The position numbers and the translations under genes were made by a program. From Psychrobacter sp. PL19 (lineage in GTDB: Bacteria > Pseudomonadota > Gammaproteobacteria > Pseudomonadales > Moraxellaceae): DNA of 64,000 nt. The notes under the pieces are model-generated. The model searched no databases, had not been told where the DNA came from, and saw only the letters and a program-made list of their open reading frames with translations. Location: NCBI RefSeq assembly GCF_017875835.1, contig NZ_JAGING010000001.1, positions 1,550,001 through 1,614,000 of the forward strand. Reading direction: 5' to 3'. This document shows positions 1 to 9,291 of the stretch, one piece after another; the stretch's first letter is position 1; every line of letters begins with the position of its first letter.

Positions 1-139
1 ACTGTAGGCGTTTAAAGTATAGCGAGTAATTAAAAAATAATAAGATCGGTTATTGAAAAACAGTGGGGAAAGATAATAAGTATTAGCAGGGTGCCAGCCT
101 GTTTATTAGAGACTAATCACTGATGTTATCTTAAGTTGG

Positions 140-1351
140 CTACTTAAGGTCTTTAGTCAATGATACTTTTGATGAACTGTCTTCTGATAGTAGCTGAGTG
201 GTAGTTGCAAATGGCTTAGTAGCAATAGGATAATCAACGTCTTTCGGCATTAACAAGCGCATGTGCGGGTAGGGAGTGGATATGTTTGCGGCATCAAAAG
301 CACGTTTTATACCTTCCTGCAAGCCTTCTTTGATTTTGGGCATGCGGGCAACAGAAGCTGGCTTGACCCAAAAGCGTACGATAAAGAAGATACCATATTC
401 ACCAACTTCAGCCACCGTCGCTGACGTTTCAGGACGATTTAATACCACTTCGCTATCGGTAAGTACCTGCAATATCACCTCGCGTGCAGTATCGATATCA
501 TCTTCAAAGGCGATACGCATGCGTATATCAAAGCGAATAAAGTTTTTGGAGGTCAGATTGGTTACCTCGGAAGAGGCGACGTTAGAGTTGGGAATAATCA
601 CTGTGATGTTATCACGGGTCAAGATATGAGTAGTACGTAGTGAGATGAGTACCACACGACCTTCATTATCGTTGATATTAATCCAATCACCAACTTGAAA
701 AGATTGTTCGATTAAAATAGTAAGACCAGCAATAAAGTTAGCAAGTGTTGATTGCGCCGCAAAGCCGACAGCCAAGCCAACAATGCCTAGACCTGCTACC
801 AGTGAGACAATATCAAAGCCAAATTGTGCCATGACGCTGGCAAGTCCCAGCACCAAAATAAGTACTGACAACATATTTTTTAGCAGCTGTTCAATAGAAG
901 CATTGAGACCATAATGCTGCAGCACTCTATGAATAATTTGATCGGATGACGCCCACAATACATAGTAAATACCTGCCCAAATACTGGCTTTGGCAGTGGC
1001 TTTGACGGTGTTTGGTTCAAAATTAATCTGACTCATGATGGCAATTAGACTTGCCACAATCCACATATAACGCAGGATCGAACGTGCAATTTTGGCACGG
1101 CGATCATTCAAGCGCAGACGTGATTTATTTTTTTTAATAATATAAGTCGCTAGCCAATAAAAAAACCCTAACACCGCGAGCAGTATGAGGATTTTAATAC
1201 CTGTGCTGACTAACTCTACTGCATGTGATGTCCAATCACGCGAGTCCTCTTCTAATGAGCCGCCAACTGCAAGATAAAGACTAGTATGTAAATCACGAAT
1301 AATCTCTTGAAAAAAATCAGTAATACTAGCGATTGCCATTGTCTCATCCAT
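140..1351 (-). CDS. Small-conductance mechanosensitive channel (MscS family)
   Basis: This is an inner-membrane protein of the MscS family, which opens under membrane tension to release solutes during osmotic downshock. The 403-residue protein has hydrophobic segments near residues 50-71, 92-107, 120-135 and 158-176. The pore-helix region follows at about 182-213, rich in Gly and Ala with the family pattern GLAVGFAAQSTLANFIAG. A soluble beta domain comes next (EQSFQVGDWI). The length suits the shorter MscS/YnaI-like members. The start is ATG; a second in-frame ATG at codon 5 is possible. The gene reads in the same direction as the flavoprotein gene upstream, 48 bp away, and could be co-transcribed with it. 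Family assignment is secure; gating properties cannot be inferred. Confidence 0.9.
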   Translation of the reverse strand: MDETMAIASITDFFQEIIRDLHTSLYLAVGGSLEEDSRDWTSHAVELVSTGIKILILLAVLGFFYWLATYIIKKNKSRLRLNDRRAKIARSILRYMWIVASLIAIMSQINFEPNTVKATAKASIWAGIYYVLWASSDQIIHRVLQHYGLNASIEQLLKNMLSVLILVLGLASVMAQFGFDIVSLVAGLGIVGLAVGFAAQSTLANFIAGLTILIEQSFQVGDWININDNEGRVVLISLRTTHILTRDNITVIIPNSNVASSEVTNLTSKNFIRFDIRMRIAFEDDIDTAREVILQVLTDSEVVLNRPETSATVAEVGEYGIFFIVRFWVKPASVARMPKIKEGLQEGIKRAFDAANISTPYPHMRLLMPKDVDYPIATKPFATTTQLLSEDSSSKVSLTKDLK

Positions 1352-1399
1352 GGGAGTTTTAGTATTTATAACGCTTTGAAAGTGTAACTGAGCGCGCGA

Positions 1400-2890
1400 C
1401 TAAAAGCCATCTTGCTGTGTGTCATAAGATTGGTAAGGGATAGCCATTTTATCTTGCACATCGCGTAGCGCGGTACGCAGGCCTTCCAATATAGTTGGAT
1501 GGTAAAATGGCGTATCGAGCAGGGCTTTAATGCACATATCATTGGTAATGGCGACTGCTAAAATATGGGTAATATATTCTGCATCAGGTCCCACCATACT
1601 AGCCCCGAGTATTTTATCGGTTTTTTTACAGCCATAGATATGTAGTAGGCCACAATTAACACCCATGACTCGGCTACGCCCTTGGTTATCGAAACTGACG
1701 TTACCAACGACATACTCTAGCCCTGACTCTTTAATTTCGGGTAGCGACATACCAACATTGGCAATCTGCGGCTCACAAAACACAATAGACAAAGGAATGG
1801 CAGGTAGACGTACATTAGCATCCGTATTGTCTTTGCAGATTGCGCTGCCGGCGCTAAAGCCTTCATCACTGGCAACGTGTAATAATGGAATATTAGCGTT
1901 GGCATCACCAACAATATAAACCTCAAGGTTGCCAATCTGACCGGTATTTTTGTCTAAGTCTTTCGGACGGTTTTTATCATCGAGCTCAACGCTCAGATTT
2001 TCAATCCCCAGTTGTTCGATATTGTTACGGCGTCCAGTAGCTACTAAGACATATTCACCTTGCCATTGTCTACTTCTGCCATCTTTATCTTTATAATTAA
2101 CAAAAGCTGCTAGGTCTTGGTTTTCATCAGTTTGAGTGCCAACATTCTCGATTTCACTATTTAAGTGCATGGTCAGATCACTGCCTAAGCAGTCAATAGC
2201 CTTGTTATTGATATCTTCGTCTTGTAAGCCACCAACCCGATTGGCACGGTTAAACAAAGTCACTGCTACGCCCAAACGAGTGAATGCTTGCGCCAACTCC
2301 AAGCCCACTGAACCTGCACCAATCACTGCCATTGATACGGGTAAGTCTGGCAATTCAAAGACATTATCGGAGGTCAAAAGTGTCTTGCCCAGCTTATCTG
2401 CCCAGCCATCTGGAATAAATGGTGAGCTACCGGTGGCAACGATGATTTTATTAGCTTTAATCAGCTCGTCATTCACTTCAATCAGACCGTCTTTATTAAT
2501 ATGGGCGCGCCCCGATATCTTTTTATCCGCAGGCCAGCCTTCGACTTGTTCTGTGACGAAACTTGCAAAGCGGTCGCGCTCTGATTGAACGCGAGCCATG
2601 ACTTGCTTACCATCTATTCTGACATCAGCATGGATACCAAACTGATCAGAGTACTTAGCGTCATGAGCACGACCAGCCGCGGCAATCAGTAATTTACTTG
2701 GCATACAGCCCACAGTGGCACAAACAGTCGTCCAAAAGCCATCGTTAATAATGACGATATTTTCGGTGGTTGTGCTGGCTTGACGAAATGCATTCTGTCC
2801 GGCTGTACCGGCACCGATGACTGCTACATCTACTTCCCGGATTACTTTACTGGAGCTACGATCAGACGATTTTTCAGATAAGTTATTCAT
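1400..2890 (-). CDS. Dihydrolipoyl dehydrogenase-like FAD/NAD disulfide oxidoreductase
   Basis: This is a class I pyridine-nucleotide disulfide oxidoreductase of 496 residues. An FAD-binding Rossmann motif (VIGAGTAG) lies at residues 24-31. The redox-active pair C57-x4-C62 sits in the family pattern CATVGCMPSK. A second Rossmann motif (VIGAGSVGLELA) marks the NAD domain near residue 190. The C-terminal dimerisation domain carries the catalytic His464/Glu469 pair (HPTILE). Members transfer electrons between dihydrolipoamide or a similar dithiol and NAD. No E1 or E2 genes of a 2-oxoacid dehydrogenase lie nearby, so this may be a stand-alone Lpd paralogue rather than the pyruvate dehydrogenase E3. 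The Ser/Lys-rich stretch before residue 20 is a short extension. Confidence 0.85.
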   Translation of the reverse strand: MNNLSEKSSDRSSSKVIREVDVAVIGAGTAGQNAFRQASTTTENIVIINDGFWTTVCATVGCMPSKLLIAAAGRAHDAKYSDQFGIHADVRIDGKQVMARVQSERDRFASFVTEQVEGWPADKKISGRAHINKDGLIEVNDELIKANKIIVATGSSPFIPDGWADKLGKTLLTSDNVFELPDLPVSMAVIGAGSVGLELAQAFTRLGVAVTLFNRANRVGGLQDEDINNKAIDCLGSDLTMHLNSEIENVGTQTDENQDLAAFVNYKDKDGRSRQWQGEYVLVATGRRNNIEQLGIENLSVELDDKNRPKDLDKNTGQIGNLEVYIVGDANANIPLLHVASDEGFSAGSAICKDNTDANVRLPAIPLSIVFCEPQIANVGMSLPEIKESGLEYVVGNVSFDNQGRSRVMGVNCGLLHIYGCKKTDKILGASMVGPDAEYITHILAVAITNDMCIKALLDTPFYHPTILEGLRTALRDVQDKMAIPYQSYDTQQDGF

Positions 2891-3133
2891 ATCATCCCTA
2901 AAGGCTTAGTGAATCGTTATGGTTATCTTTAGATTTAGTTTTTTATTATTCAACAATTGCTTGTCGTCGTAATGGACTTTGATAATAAAGCGTTGCTAAG
3001 TCTCTTGCAGCATAAAATAGGTAGTAAGATGTTGCATAAATGAAACCCAGGCATCGTTTAAAATCTATAAGTAGAGGTGTAAGCGATGCCCCAGTTCATT
3101 ATGACAGGGTTGTTGTTAGTACTTATGACCTTA

Positions 3134-3631
3134 TTACTCTGCTAGCGTTGTCAGTAAGCGATCGGTATAGCCTGCTGCTCGTAGATTACGCTGTGCATGA
3201 GTCAGGTCACCGTTTTTATCAAACACAAAAGCTGAGCGCACCAGACCTAATGTAATTTTGCCATACATATTCTTTTCTTTAATAACCTCGAAATATTGGC
3301 ATAACTTTTCATCGCCATCACTGATCAGTGGAATCTGTAGGTCGTATTTATCAATGAATTTTTCATGAGACTCAACGCTATCACGTGAGACTCCAATGAT
3401 GTCATAGCCGAGATCGTCGAAAGTATTAATATTAGTGGTGAAGTCATTCGCCTGCACCGTGCAGCCTGGGGTATTGTCTTTTGGATAAAAATAGAGAATA
3501 AGACCCTTGTGCGTATTGGCAATCAGCTCTTTTAGGCTGATATCATCATGAATAAAGTTGTTATCTAGTTTACGGACTATTGTGATTGGAAAATCAGGTA
3601 GAGCAATTATCTCTGTGGTCGGCTTAGCCAT
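3134..3631 (-). CDS. bcp: Peroxiredoxin, BCP/PrxQ type
   Basis: This is a thiol peroxidase that reduces hydrogen peroxide and organic peroxides in the cytoplasm. The 165-residue protein has the AhpC/TSA thioredoxin fold with the peroxidatic motif PKDNTPGCTVQA, Cys57 being peroxidatic. The resolving Cys usually found five residues later in E. coli BCP is absent (the sequence reads CTVQAND). The only other Cys is Cys111, which may act as a distal resolving Cys or may not participate. The ATG is preceded by a good Shine-Dalgarno (AAGGAA). A strong hairpin terminator separates it from the small secreted protein gene upstream, so it is probably transcribed alone. Confidence 0.9.
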   Translation of the reverse strand: MAKPTTEIIALPDFPITIVRKLDNNFIHDDISLKELIANTHKGLILYFYPKDNTPGCTVQANDFTTNINTFDDLGYDIIGVSRDSVESHEKFIDKYDLQIPLISDGDEKLCQYFEVIKEKNMYGKITLGLVRSAFVFDKNGDLTHAQRNLRAAGYTDRLLTTLAE

Positions 3632-3726
3632 TGTAAATTCCTTATGGTTTTAATTTAGTTGTTATTGTTGAATACTTTATACAAGCAGTCTTACACTTTG
3701 TTGGTTTGTTGGCAACTACTGGCAAC

Positions 3727-3756
3727 AAAAAAGACTGGCGATAGCCAGTCTTTTTT
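3727..3756. terminator. Bidirectional hairpin terminator
   Basis: The sequence AAGACTGGC, a GATA loop and GCCAGTCTT is flanked by an A-tract on one side and a T-tract on the other. It lies just downstream of the minus-strand secreted-protein gene and upstream of bcp, so it most likely ends the former's transcript. Confidence 0.85.
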
Positions 3757-3778
3757 ATCGTTTTTATTGCCTTTGCAA

Positions 3779-4108
3779 TCAAGCTGGCTTTTGTGGTTGT
3801 TTTAGATCCAATCCTGATGTACATTTTTGTAAATCTTGCTGCATTTTTTTCACGTAGGGTAGCGCTGAAGGGTCTTTTTTATCTTGAGCATAGCTTTCGA
3901 TTTGCCACATCTGACCGATGGTCATTTCGCTACGGACACCAATGGTGCAATTACATAGTTTAGTGGCGGTACCTTGGTCAGCAACTTTATATTTGACTGC
4001 ACCACTAATACACTGGTCGATATTATTTTGCTTAATATCTATAGCATTTGCTTGCGGCATGGCGATCAGACCAATCAGTGCCAAGGGTAGTATTTTCAAT
4101 AAATTCAT
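3779..4108 (-). CDS. Small secreted Cys-containing protein of unknown function
   Basis: I do not recognise this family. The 109-residue product begins with a clear Sec signal peptide: a short charged start, a hydrophobic core LPLALIGLIAM, and a probable cleavage after ANA at residue 22. The mature part of about 87 residues has four Cys (33, 52, 54, 96), an even number consistent with periplasmic disulfides. It is otherwise polar with a Pro/Lys/Gln-rich tail. The ATG has a good Shine-Dalgarno (AGAGGAT). A terminator follows directly. It is probably a periplasmic protein, and nothing in the neighbourhood suggests a role. Confidence 0.75.
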   Translation of the reverse strand: MNLLKILPLALIGLIAMPQANAIDIKQNNIDQCISGAVKYKVADQGTATKLCNCTIGVRSEMTIGQMWQIESYAQDKKDPSALPYVKKMQQDLQKCTSGLDLKQPQKPA

Positions 4109-4455
4109 AAATATCCTCTTAGGAGCTGCGTCAATAAAATAAAGAATTGAATAGAGGTTAAATAAATAACATCAGTATTCACCAATAGTTGACTTAAAGG
4201 TTGCTCTCCTATCAATACACGTTGTTACCAGTATTATTATTAGGTATGAGACTTTTGTCTGCCAGCACTATATCTGTTTAATATAAATATAGTGGCTTAT
4301 ACCATAACAATTATTGTTAGCAAAAAAAACCACACGCGTGCTGTGTTGATGCAAGTAAATGTTACGCTTGTGTTTAATTATTCTACGGTAATGAAGTATT
4401 GCTAGTGAAATATTATTAATGGAATAGGGTTATAGAGGGCTTGGATGGTAAAAGG
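4109..4455. other. Intergenic region, no gene seen
   Basis: This is 347 bp of AT-rich DNA between the secreted-protein start and the end of queC, both on the minus strand. It contains a small palindrome (AACAATTATTGTT near 4305) followed by an A-run. I see no convincing terminator for queC and no RNA gene. Confidence 0.5.
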
Positions 4456-5253
4456 CTAATACTGAGGTTGATAATGAGTGGGATCAGCGATACCCACCTG
4501 TGTAAACCCTTGGCGACGTAGCGTACAACTGTCGCATACACCACAGGCTCGTCCTTGGCTATCCGCTTGATAACAAGAAATGGTTTGCCCATAATCCACC
4601 CCAAGCGTCAAACCAAGCTCAATGGTCTGGGCCTTTGATAACTGCTGTAGTGGGGTCTGAATCGTTAAATGGTGGCCGGTCACGCCAGCTTTGGTCGCTA
4701 GGTTGGCCATATGTTCAAAGGCGGCGATATATTCAGGGCGGCAATCAGGGTAGCCAGAATAATCGACTGAACTGACCCCAATAACAATATGGTTGGAGTC
4801 GGTCACTTCAGCAACCGCAAGCGCATAAGATAGAAATATGGTATTGCGCGCTGGTACATAAGTATTCGGAATAGCCTCGTTATCTATTTCATCGCGCTTT
4901 TTGCTAGGGAACTTGTCTGCATCGCCGTCAGGTACGATCATGCTATGGTCAGTCAATGAGGAACCGCCGAGTTGGGCAATATCAATATCAATAATACGGT
5001 GTGTAACCTCTGCAGTCTCGGCGATAGTTTTTGCCGCCACTAACTCACTGTTATGACGCTGGCCATAGTTGAAGCTAACGGCAGTGACTGACGCATAACG
5101 CGCCTTTGCCCAATAAAGGCAAGTGACCGAATCTAAACCACCTGACAGCAAGACAATAGCGTTTTGGGTGCTCTCAACAGGGTTGTCTATAGAACTGCCA
5201 GTAGAATTTTTAGTAATGGGAAGCATAGCGTTGGTCATAGTAGCGTGTGTCAT
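4456..5253 (-). CDS. queC: 7-cyano-7-deazaguanine synthase QueC
   Basis: QueC converts 7-carboxy-7-deazaguanine to preQ0 with ATP and ammonia, a step in queuosine tRNA modification. An ATP-pyrophosphatase P-loop (LLSGGLDSVTCLY) lies near residue 35. The conserved SVDYSGYPDCR segment follows. The zinc-binding Cys cluster CYQ...CGVCDSC is at the C terminus. Length (about 265 residues) is normal apart from a polar 25-residue N-terminal extension. The longest frame opens with TTG; the adjacent ATG at 5253 is taken here, and another ATG lies six codons in. None has a strong ribosome-binding site, so the start is uncertain. No other queuosine gene is adjacent. Confidence 0.92.
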   Translation of the reverse strand: MTHATMTNAMLPITKNSTGSSIDNPVESTQNAIVLLSGGLDSVTCLYWAKARYASVTAVSFNYGQRHNSELVAAKTIAETAEVTHRIIDIDIAQLGGSSLTDHSMIVPDGDADKFPSKKRDEIDNEAIPNTYVPARNTIFLSYALAVAEVTDSNHIVIGVSSVDYSGYPDCRPEYIAAFEHMANLATKAGVTGHHLTIQTPLQQLSKAQTIELGLTLGVDYGQTISCYQADSQGRACGVCDSCTLRRQGFTQVGIADPTHYQPQY

Positions 5254-5351
5254 CAATGGCTGAAAAACCGCTATTTTAACAAAATTTCTGTCATTACAAA
5301 ACCATCAAAACAATACGACACAAACTAGGGCGTCGAAATTTTTGCCATACC

Positions 5352-5939
5352 CTAACTTTTAGCAAAGACCGGTAGAGGATCAAAGCTCACTTCTGGACGT
5401 GGTAACTTTGCCACATCCTGCATGCGCCAGTCATCTTTACCATTATGACTGACTTGCAGATAATACTTGGCTTTTACACCATCTAGGTCTACTTTCGCAC
5501 TATATTTATTACCACTTTGGTGTTGTAGTACGGTATCACGATCTTTTTTAATATCGGTTGCGTGCGAAATAGAAAGGTCTAGCGTATCGGGATAGGTCAA
5601 TGGTGTACCATTAAGCAGCTTACCGGTTTGCAGGCTTTGCTCAGGATAATTCAGATAAAAAGTAATATCGCCATTATCTGCAAACTGCATTTCGCCATGT
5701 AAGTCTAAATCATAGGTCAGCTTATCGCGTCCAACATCGTGATATAGCGTTTTACCATCCATATACCAATCATCACGTACCACGCTATCGCGAATTTGGT
5801 AGGAGTAATACACAAACCAGATGCAGGCAATAACCACGAAAGCTGGCATGCCAATAACAAAGATAATCACCATGTAGTTTTTGTACCACGGCTGGCTATC
5901 TTGATGTTTAAAGTTTGGTGATGGAATCTGAGAAGACAT
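5352..5939 (-). CDS. FixH-like membrane protein
   Basis: This is a 195-residue protein with one N-terminal transmembrane helix (about residues 22-48, IFVIGMPAFVVIACIWFVYY) followed by an extracytoplasmic beta-rich domain. Size, topology and position directly after ccoG in the cbb3 oxidase region match the FixH/CcoH family, which takes part in cbb3 oxidase assembly and stability. Sequence identity in this family is low, so the call leans on context. It is separated from ccoG by 164 bp containing a 29-bp palindrome. No ccoI (copper ATPase) or ccoS follows, although those normally accompany ccoG and ccoH. Confidence 0.75.
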   Translation of the reverse strand: MSSQIPSPNFKHQDSQPWYKNYMVIIFVIGMPAFVVIACIWFVYYSYQIRDSVVRDDWYMDGKTLYHDVGRDKLTYDLDLHGEMQFADNGDITFYLNYPEQSLQTGKLLNGTPLTYPDTLDLSISHATDIKKDRDTVLQHQSGNKYSAKVDLDGVKAKYYLQVSHNGKDDWRMQDVAKLPRPEVSFDPLPVFAKS

Positions 5940-6031
5940 AAAACACCTATTAGATGTATCAATTGATAAATCTGACCGTTAATTACGGCCAGTTCGATAA
6001 TAATCGATAATTATAGCCAGTATAGCTTGAT

Positions 6032-6060
6032 TTATCAGATACTTGCTAAGTGTCTGATAA
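6032..6060. repeat. 29-bp palindrome between ccoG and fixH-like gene
   Basis: TTATCAGA on the left pairs with TCTGATAA on the right, and the stem continues inward through ACTT/AAGT around a GCT loop. A seven-A run follows on the plus strand. In the minus-strand transcript this puts the U-run before the stem rather than after it. It is therefore not a normal terminator for ccoG. It could be an mRNA-processing hairpin or a protein-binding site. Confidence 0.6.
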
Positions 6061-6103
6061 AAAAAGTCCGTCAGTAGAGCAAGCTAACGAGCGTAGCATT
6101 AGC

Positions 6104-7513
6104 CTACTGACCTTGAGTGGTAAAGACGTTTTCCTTACTGGCTTTATATTCGCCACCTTCACTGACTACATTTAGGGTAACGAGGGTTTGACCCTCATTG
6201 ATAATAGCAGGGTCACCATAAATACTGACTGGCATATCGTAACTTTCACCTGGATCTAACGGCACGTCATTAAAACGCAGGTGTAGACTCAGACCATCTT
6301 GCGGCACTAAGGTAATGACGTAGGTGTGTTCATCTTGAGTTTTATTCGTTAATTTGACGATATAACTGTTTTCAACCATCCCTTGAGCATTGATTGAGGA
6401 CAGCTGATTACGATCACGACGAATATCAATTTCTAAGGGTACGCGCGAGGTCAAGGCGTATACGACCCCAGTACATAACACTGCAAGCAATACCAAGTAG
6501 GCAAATAAACGTGGACTAAATACTCGGCTTTGCTCTTTTTCAGCTAATTGACGTTCTGTCGTATAACGAATCAGCCCGCGCGGATAGCCGACTTTATCCA
6601 TAACTTCATTACACGCATCGACACAGGCGGCGCATTGGATACAGGCTACTTGCAGGCCATCACGAATATCAATACCAGTGGGGCAGACCTGTACACACAT
6701 CTGACATTCTATACAGTCCCCTAAATCTTCAGGATTGGTTCCCTTTTTACGTGCACCGCGAGGTTCACCACGCTCATAATCGTAAGAGACAATCAGGGTA
6801 TCTTTATCAAACATCACACTTTGAAAGCGGCCATAAGGACATATTTGAACACACATCTGCTCGCGCATATAGCCAGCATTGGCATAAGTAGCAAAAGCAA
6901 AAATAGATACTGACACCCATATCCACGTTGCCCAATCAGGAAAGGGTATAAATCCTATCATCTGCCAACTTTGATATAGGGCGTCTGTCCCTGACACATA
7001 ACTGACAAAGGTAGTGGCTGTAATCATGGACAATACAAACCAAATAAAGTAAACCAAGAAGCGCTTAAAAGCTTTACTGGCACTCATCGGCTGTTTATCA
7101 AACTTAATACGTTTGTTACGGTCGCCAATCACCCACTTTTCAACATATTGATACAGATGTGTCCAAATCGTCTGTGGACAAGCATAGCCACACCATACGC
7201 GCCCAGCATAAACAGTCACCATAAACAAGGTGAAGGCGGCGATAAGCGCAAACGCGGCAATAAAGTAAAAATCTTGAGTCAAAAAGGTGGTACCGAAAAT
7301 ATAATAGTGCTGAGATGGCACATCAAACCATATAGCCTGCCTACCGTTATAGCGTAGCCATGGCAAAATTAAAAATAATGCCAAAAATGAATACATGGTG
7401 ATAACACGTATATTTTGATAAAAACCTGTAATAAATCTGGGATGAATACGATGTTTGGTAGCATCAAGATCAATCTGTTGTACAGGAATTTTATTGGATG
7501 ATTGTGCTGACAT
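6104..7513 (-). CDS. ccoG: Cytochrome c oxidase accessory protein CcoG
   Basis: This is a polytopic membrane ferredoxin-type protein (469 residues) needed for cbb3 oxidase copper-centre assembly. Transmembrane segments occur near residues 38-52, 78-102, 150-175 and 190-208, with one more at about 345-365. Between them are two [4Fe-4S] motifs, CIECQMCVQVCPTG and CIQCAACVDAC, plus CGYACPQ in the second loop. The periplasmic C-terminal part is an Ig-like domain ending in the stop at 6104. It lies downstream of ccoNOQP on the same strand, but 626 bp with a terminator and a repeat element separate it from ccoP, so it probably has its own promoter. Confidence 0.93.
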   Translation of the reverse strand: MSAQSSNKIPVQQIDLDATKHRIHPRFITGFYQNIRVITMYSFLALFLILPWLRYNGRQAIWFDVPSQHYYIFGTTFLTQDFYFIAAFALIAAFTLFMVTVYAGRVWCGYACPQTIWTHLYQYVEKWVIGDRNKRIKFDKQPMSASKAFKRFLVYFIWFVLSMITATTFVSYVSGTDALYQSWQMIGFIPFPDWATWIWVSVSIFAFATYANAGYMREQMCVQICPYGRFQSVMFDKDTLIVSYDYERGEPRGARKKGTNPEDLGDCIECQMCVQVCPTGIDIRDGLQVACIQCAACVDACNEVMDKVGYPRGLIRYTTERQLAEKEQSRVFSPRLFAYLVLLAVLCTGVVYALTSRVPLEIDIRRDRNQLSSINAQGMVENSYIVKLTNKTQDEHTYVITLVPQDGLSLHLRFNDVPLDPGESYDMPVSIYGDPAIINEGQTLVTLNVVSEGGEYKASKENVFTTQGQ

Positions 7514-7840
7514 AAACTTGCCTCTTTAAAAAAAGAATCAGTCTGCTGGCATGAGTAACAAACACCTATTTTTAAAATAAGGTGTGTGAGCTTGCGCTGT
7601 TATCAATGTCAGTAAGTAATGAAAGTCTGCTGCATAACCAATGCAAAGCTGCTTCCAACTACTGAATGAGCGATTATAAATAACGGGTATTAGTACTGAT
7701 ATTAGTAATGACTATTTTAACATTCCCCTTGTTATAAATGGGGTTGTAATCCGAAAAAATAATTATTATACAACCATAATTAATGACATGCAGACTATAT
7801 TGCGTGTAGTTTTCAGCCATTACTAGCCACAAAAGCTAAA

Positions 7841-7978
7841 TATAGTTAAAATACCTTAAAAACGCCACGGTACTGCTGGTATAAGCTTTTTGCAGCCTCT
7901 GTCTGCGTAGGCACAGCAAGCAAGAAAAACTTATGCCAGCAGTATGTTATGTATCGATATTACTTTTCATTGACTATA
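7841..7978 (+). repeat. 138-bp MITE-like intergenic repeat, copy A
   Basis: This is the first of four near-identical 138-bp units in the window. It is bounded by TATAGTTAA and TTGACTATA, near-perfect inverted ends. Inside is a long hairpin whose outer stem is TACTGCTGGTATAAG against CTTATGCCAGCAGTA, at 7871-7944. The segment 7887-7921 is identical in all four copies. It contains no open frame of note. It lies between ccoP and ccoG. Confidence 0.85.
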
Positions 7979-8060
7979 CATAAAATATGTTTATTAATAA
8001 CTGATAAGCGTTAATTGTTTAAAACCCTTCACTTAGTAAGCACTATAAAATTGTTTACAT

Positions 8061-8095
8061 AAAAAAGGAGAACTGCAATGACAGTTCTCCTTTTC
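8061..8095. terminator. Terminator downstream of ccoP
   Basis: The stem is AAGGAGAACTG / CAGTTCTCCTT with an A-tract on the plus-strand left side, which reads as a U-tract after the stem on the minus strand. It sits 45 bp past the ccoP stop and should end the ccoNOQP transcript. Confidence 0.85.
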
Positions 8096-8139
8096 TTAAA
8101 TCTTATCATCCTATGATAGAGCAATGTACCCAAGCACTA

Positions 8140-9291
8140 TTAATTAATAGTAGCCGCTGCAGGCACTGCCGCTTTAGGAGCAACAGTATTAACAGGGATT
8201 GAGGTATTGTCAGTTTGGACACCTCGATCCGATAGCGAATACACATACGCAGCAAGTAGCATAATACGCTCATTACCTAGCTTAGTTTCCCACTTCGGCA
8301 TAACGCCTGCACGACCATAACGTAAAGTATTGCGTACTGTTTCGCGCTCACCACCATATAACCAAGTAGTATCAGTTAAGTTTGGCGCGCCCGCTGAAAT
8401 CATACCTTTACCTTCTTTACCATGGCATAGCGCACAATTCTGCTGAAAGATAGCTGAGCCTTGGGCTACTAGCATTTTATCAAGCTCGCCGTTACCCTTG
8501 TCGCCGTCATTAGACGATAGTGATAAGACGTATTCTGATGCTGCTCGTACGCCTTCTTCACCAATTTGATCACGCCAAGCTGGCATACCGCCAACTCGAC
8601 CATTGTGTAACGTGGTCAAAATATTGGTAGCTTCACCGCCATATAACCAATCATTATCGGTTAAGTTAGGGTAGCCTGTGGCACCTTTGGCGTTAGAGCC
8701 GTGACAAACCGAGCAGTTCTGTAAGTATAGGCGACTACCAACTTTTAGTGCATTTGGGTTTTCGGCAAGCTTCTCAACTGCCGGCGCAAGTGCTGCAATT
8801 TTTTCATCGATCTGAGTTTGCAGGTCGGCAGGTGGCGTCTCACTACGACGCATAGTGGCTTGCATATCATTTAGCGTACCCAAGGTCTGGGCCGCACCAG
8901 TGGCATTCGCTTTCACCAAAATACTTTTTTCAAAGTTATCAGTGAAGACTTTGTTGTTTTTCTCAAGCTCACTGAACAATTCGTTGCGAGAGGTCCAAGG
9001 CACGGTTTCGCCATCGACTTCTACGGTGGCGATACCCTCCCAGTGTTTTGGAAACATACCAGGGAAAAATACCCAGTAGGCGACACCCCAAGCGATAGAA
9101 CCGAAAAATATCACTAACCACCATTTAGGTAGCGCCTTGTCATATTCTCGGATACCATCATATTCATGGCCTGTCGTACCATCTTCTTCCACTTCTGGCT
9201 TATACTTCAGTACCATCAATAAGACGCCGAGAATACCCGCCCAACACATAATACTGAGTATGGTGATCCAAGAACTCCAAAAAAATGTCAT
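8140..9291 (-). CDS. ccoP: cbb3-type cytochrome c oxidase subunit III (CcoP)
   Basis: CcoP is the dihaem cytochrome c subunit that passes electrons to CcoO and CcoN. The 383-residue protein has two N-terminal membrane helices (about 4-26 and 54-74). The periplasmic part carries two haem-attachment motifs, CSVCHG near residue 192 and CALCHG near 287. Each is followed by its conserved PNLTDxxWLYGG segment and a distal Met ligand region (GRVGGMPAW and GRAGVMPKW). An Ala/Val/Pro-rich tail ends the protein. It overlaps the end of ccoQ by 4 bp, showing translational coupling. Two haems and two helices are longer than the minimal CcoP and typical of Moraxellaceae and Neisseriaceae-like forms. Confidence 0.96.
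   Translation of the reverse strand: MTFFWSSWITILSIMCWAGILGVLLMVLKYKPEVEEDGTTGHEYDGIREYDKALPKWWLVIFFGSIAWGVAYWVFFPGMFPKHWEGIATVEVDGETVPWTSRNELFSELEKNNKVFTDNFEKSILVKANATGAAQTLGTLNDMQATMRRSETPPADLQTQIDEKIAALAPAVEKLAENPNALKVGSRLYLQNCSVCHGSNAKGATGYPNLTDNDWLYGGEATNILTTLHNGRVGGMPAWRDQIGEEGVRAASEYVLSLSSNDGDKGNGELDKMLVAQGSAIFQQNCALCHGKEGKGMISAGAPNLTDTTWLYGGERETVRNTLRYGRAGVMPKWETKLGNERIMLLAAYVYSLSDRGVQTDNTSIPVNTVAPKAAVPAAATIN

Noticed and set aside
3040-3255. 71-codon frame overlapping bcp
   Set aside because: It is antisense to the end of the well-supported bcp gene and shows no domain.
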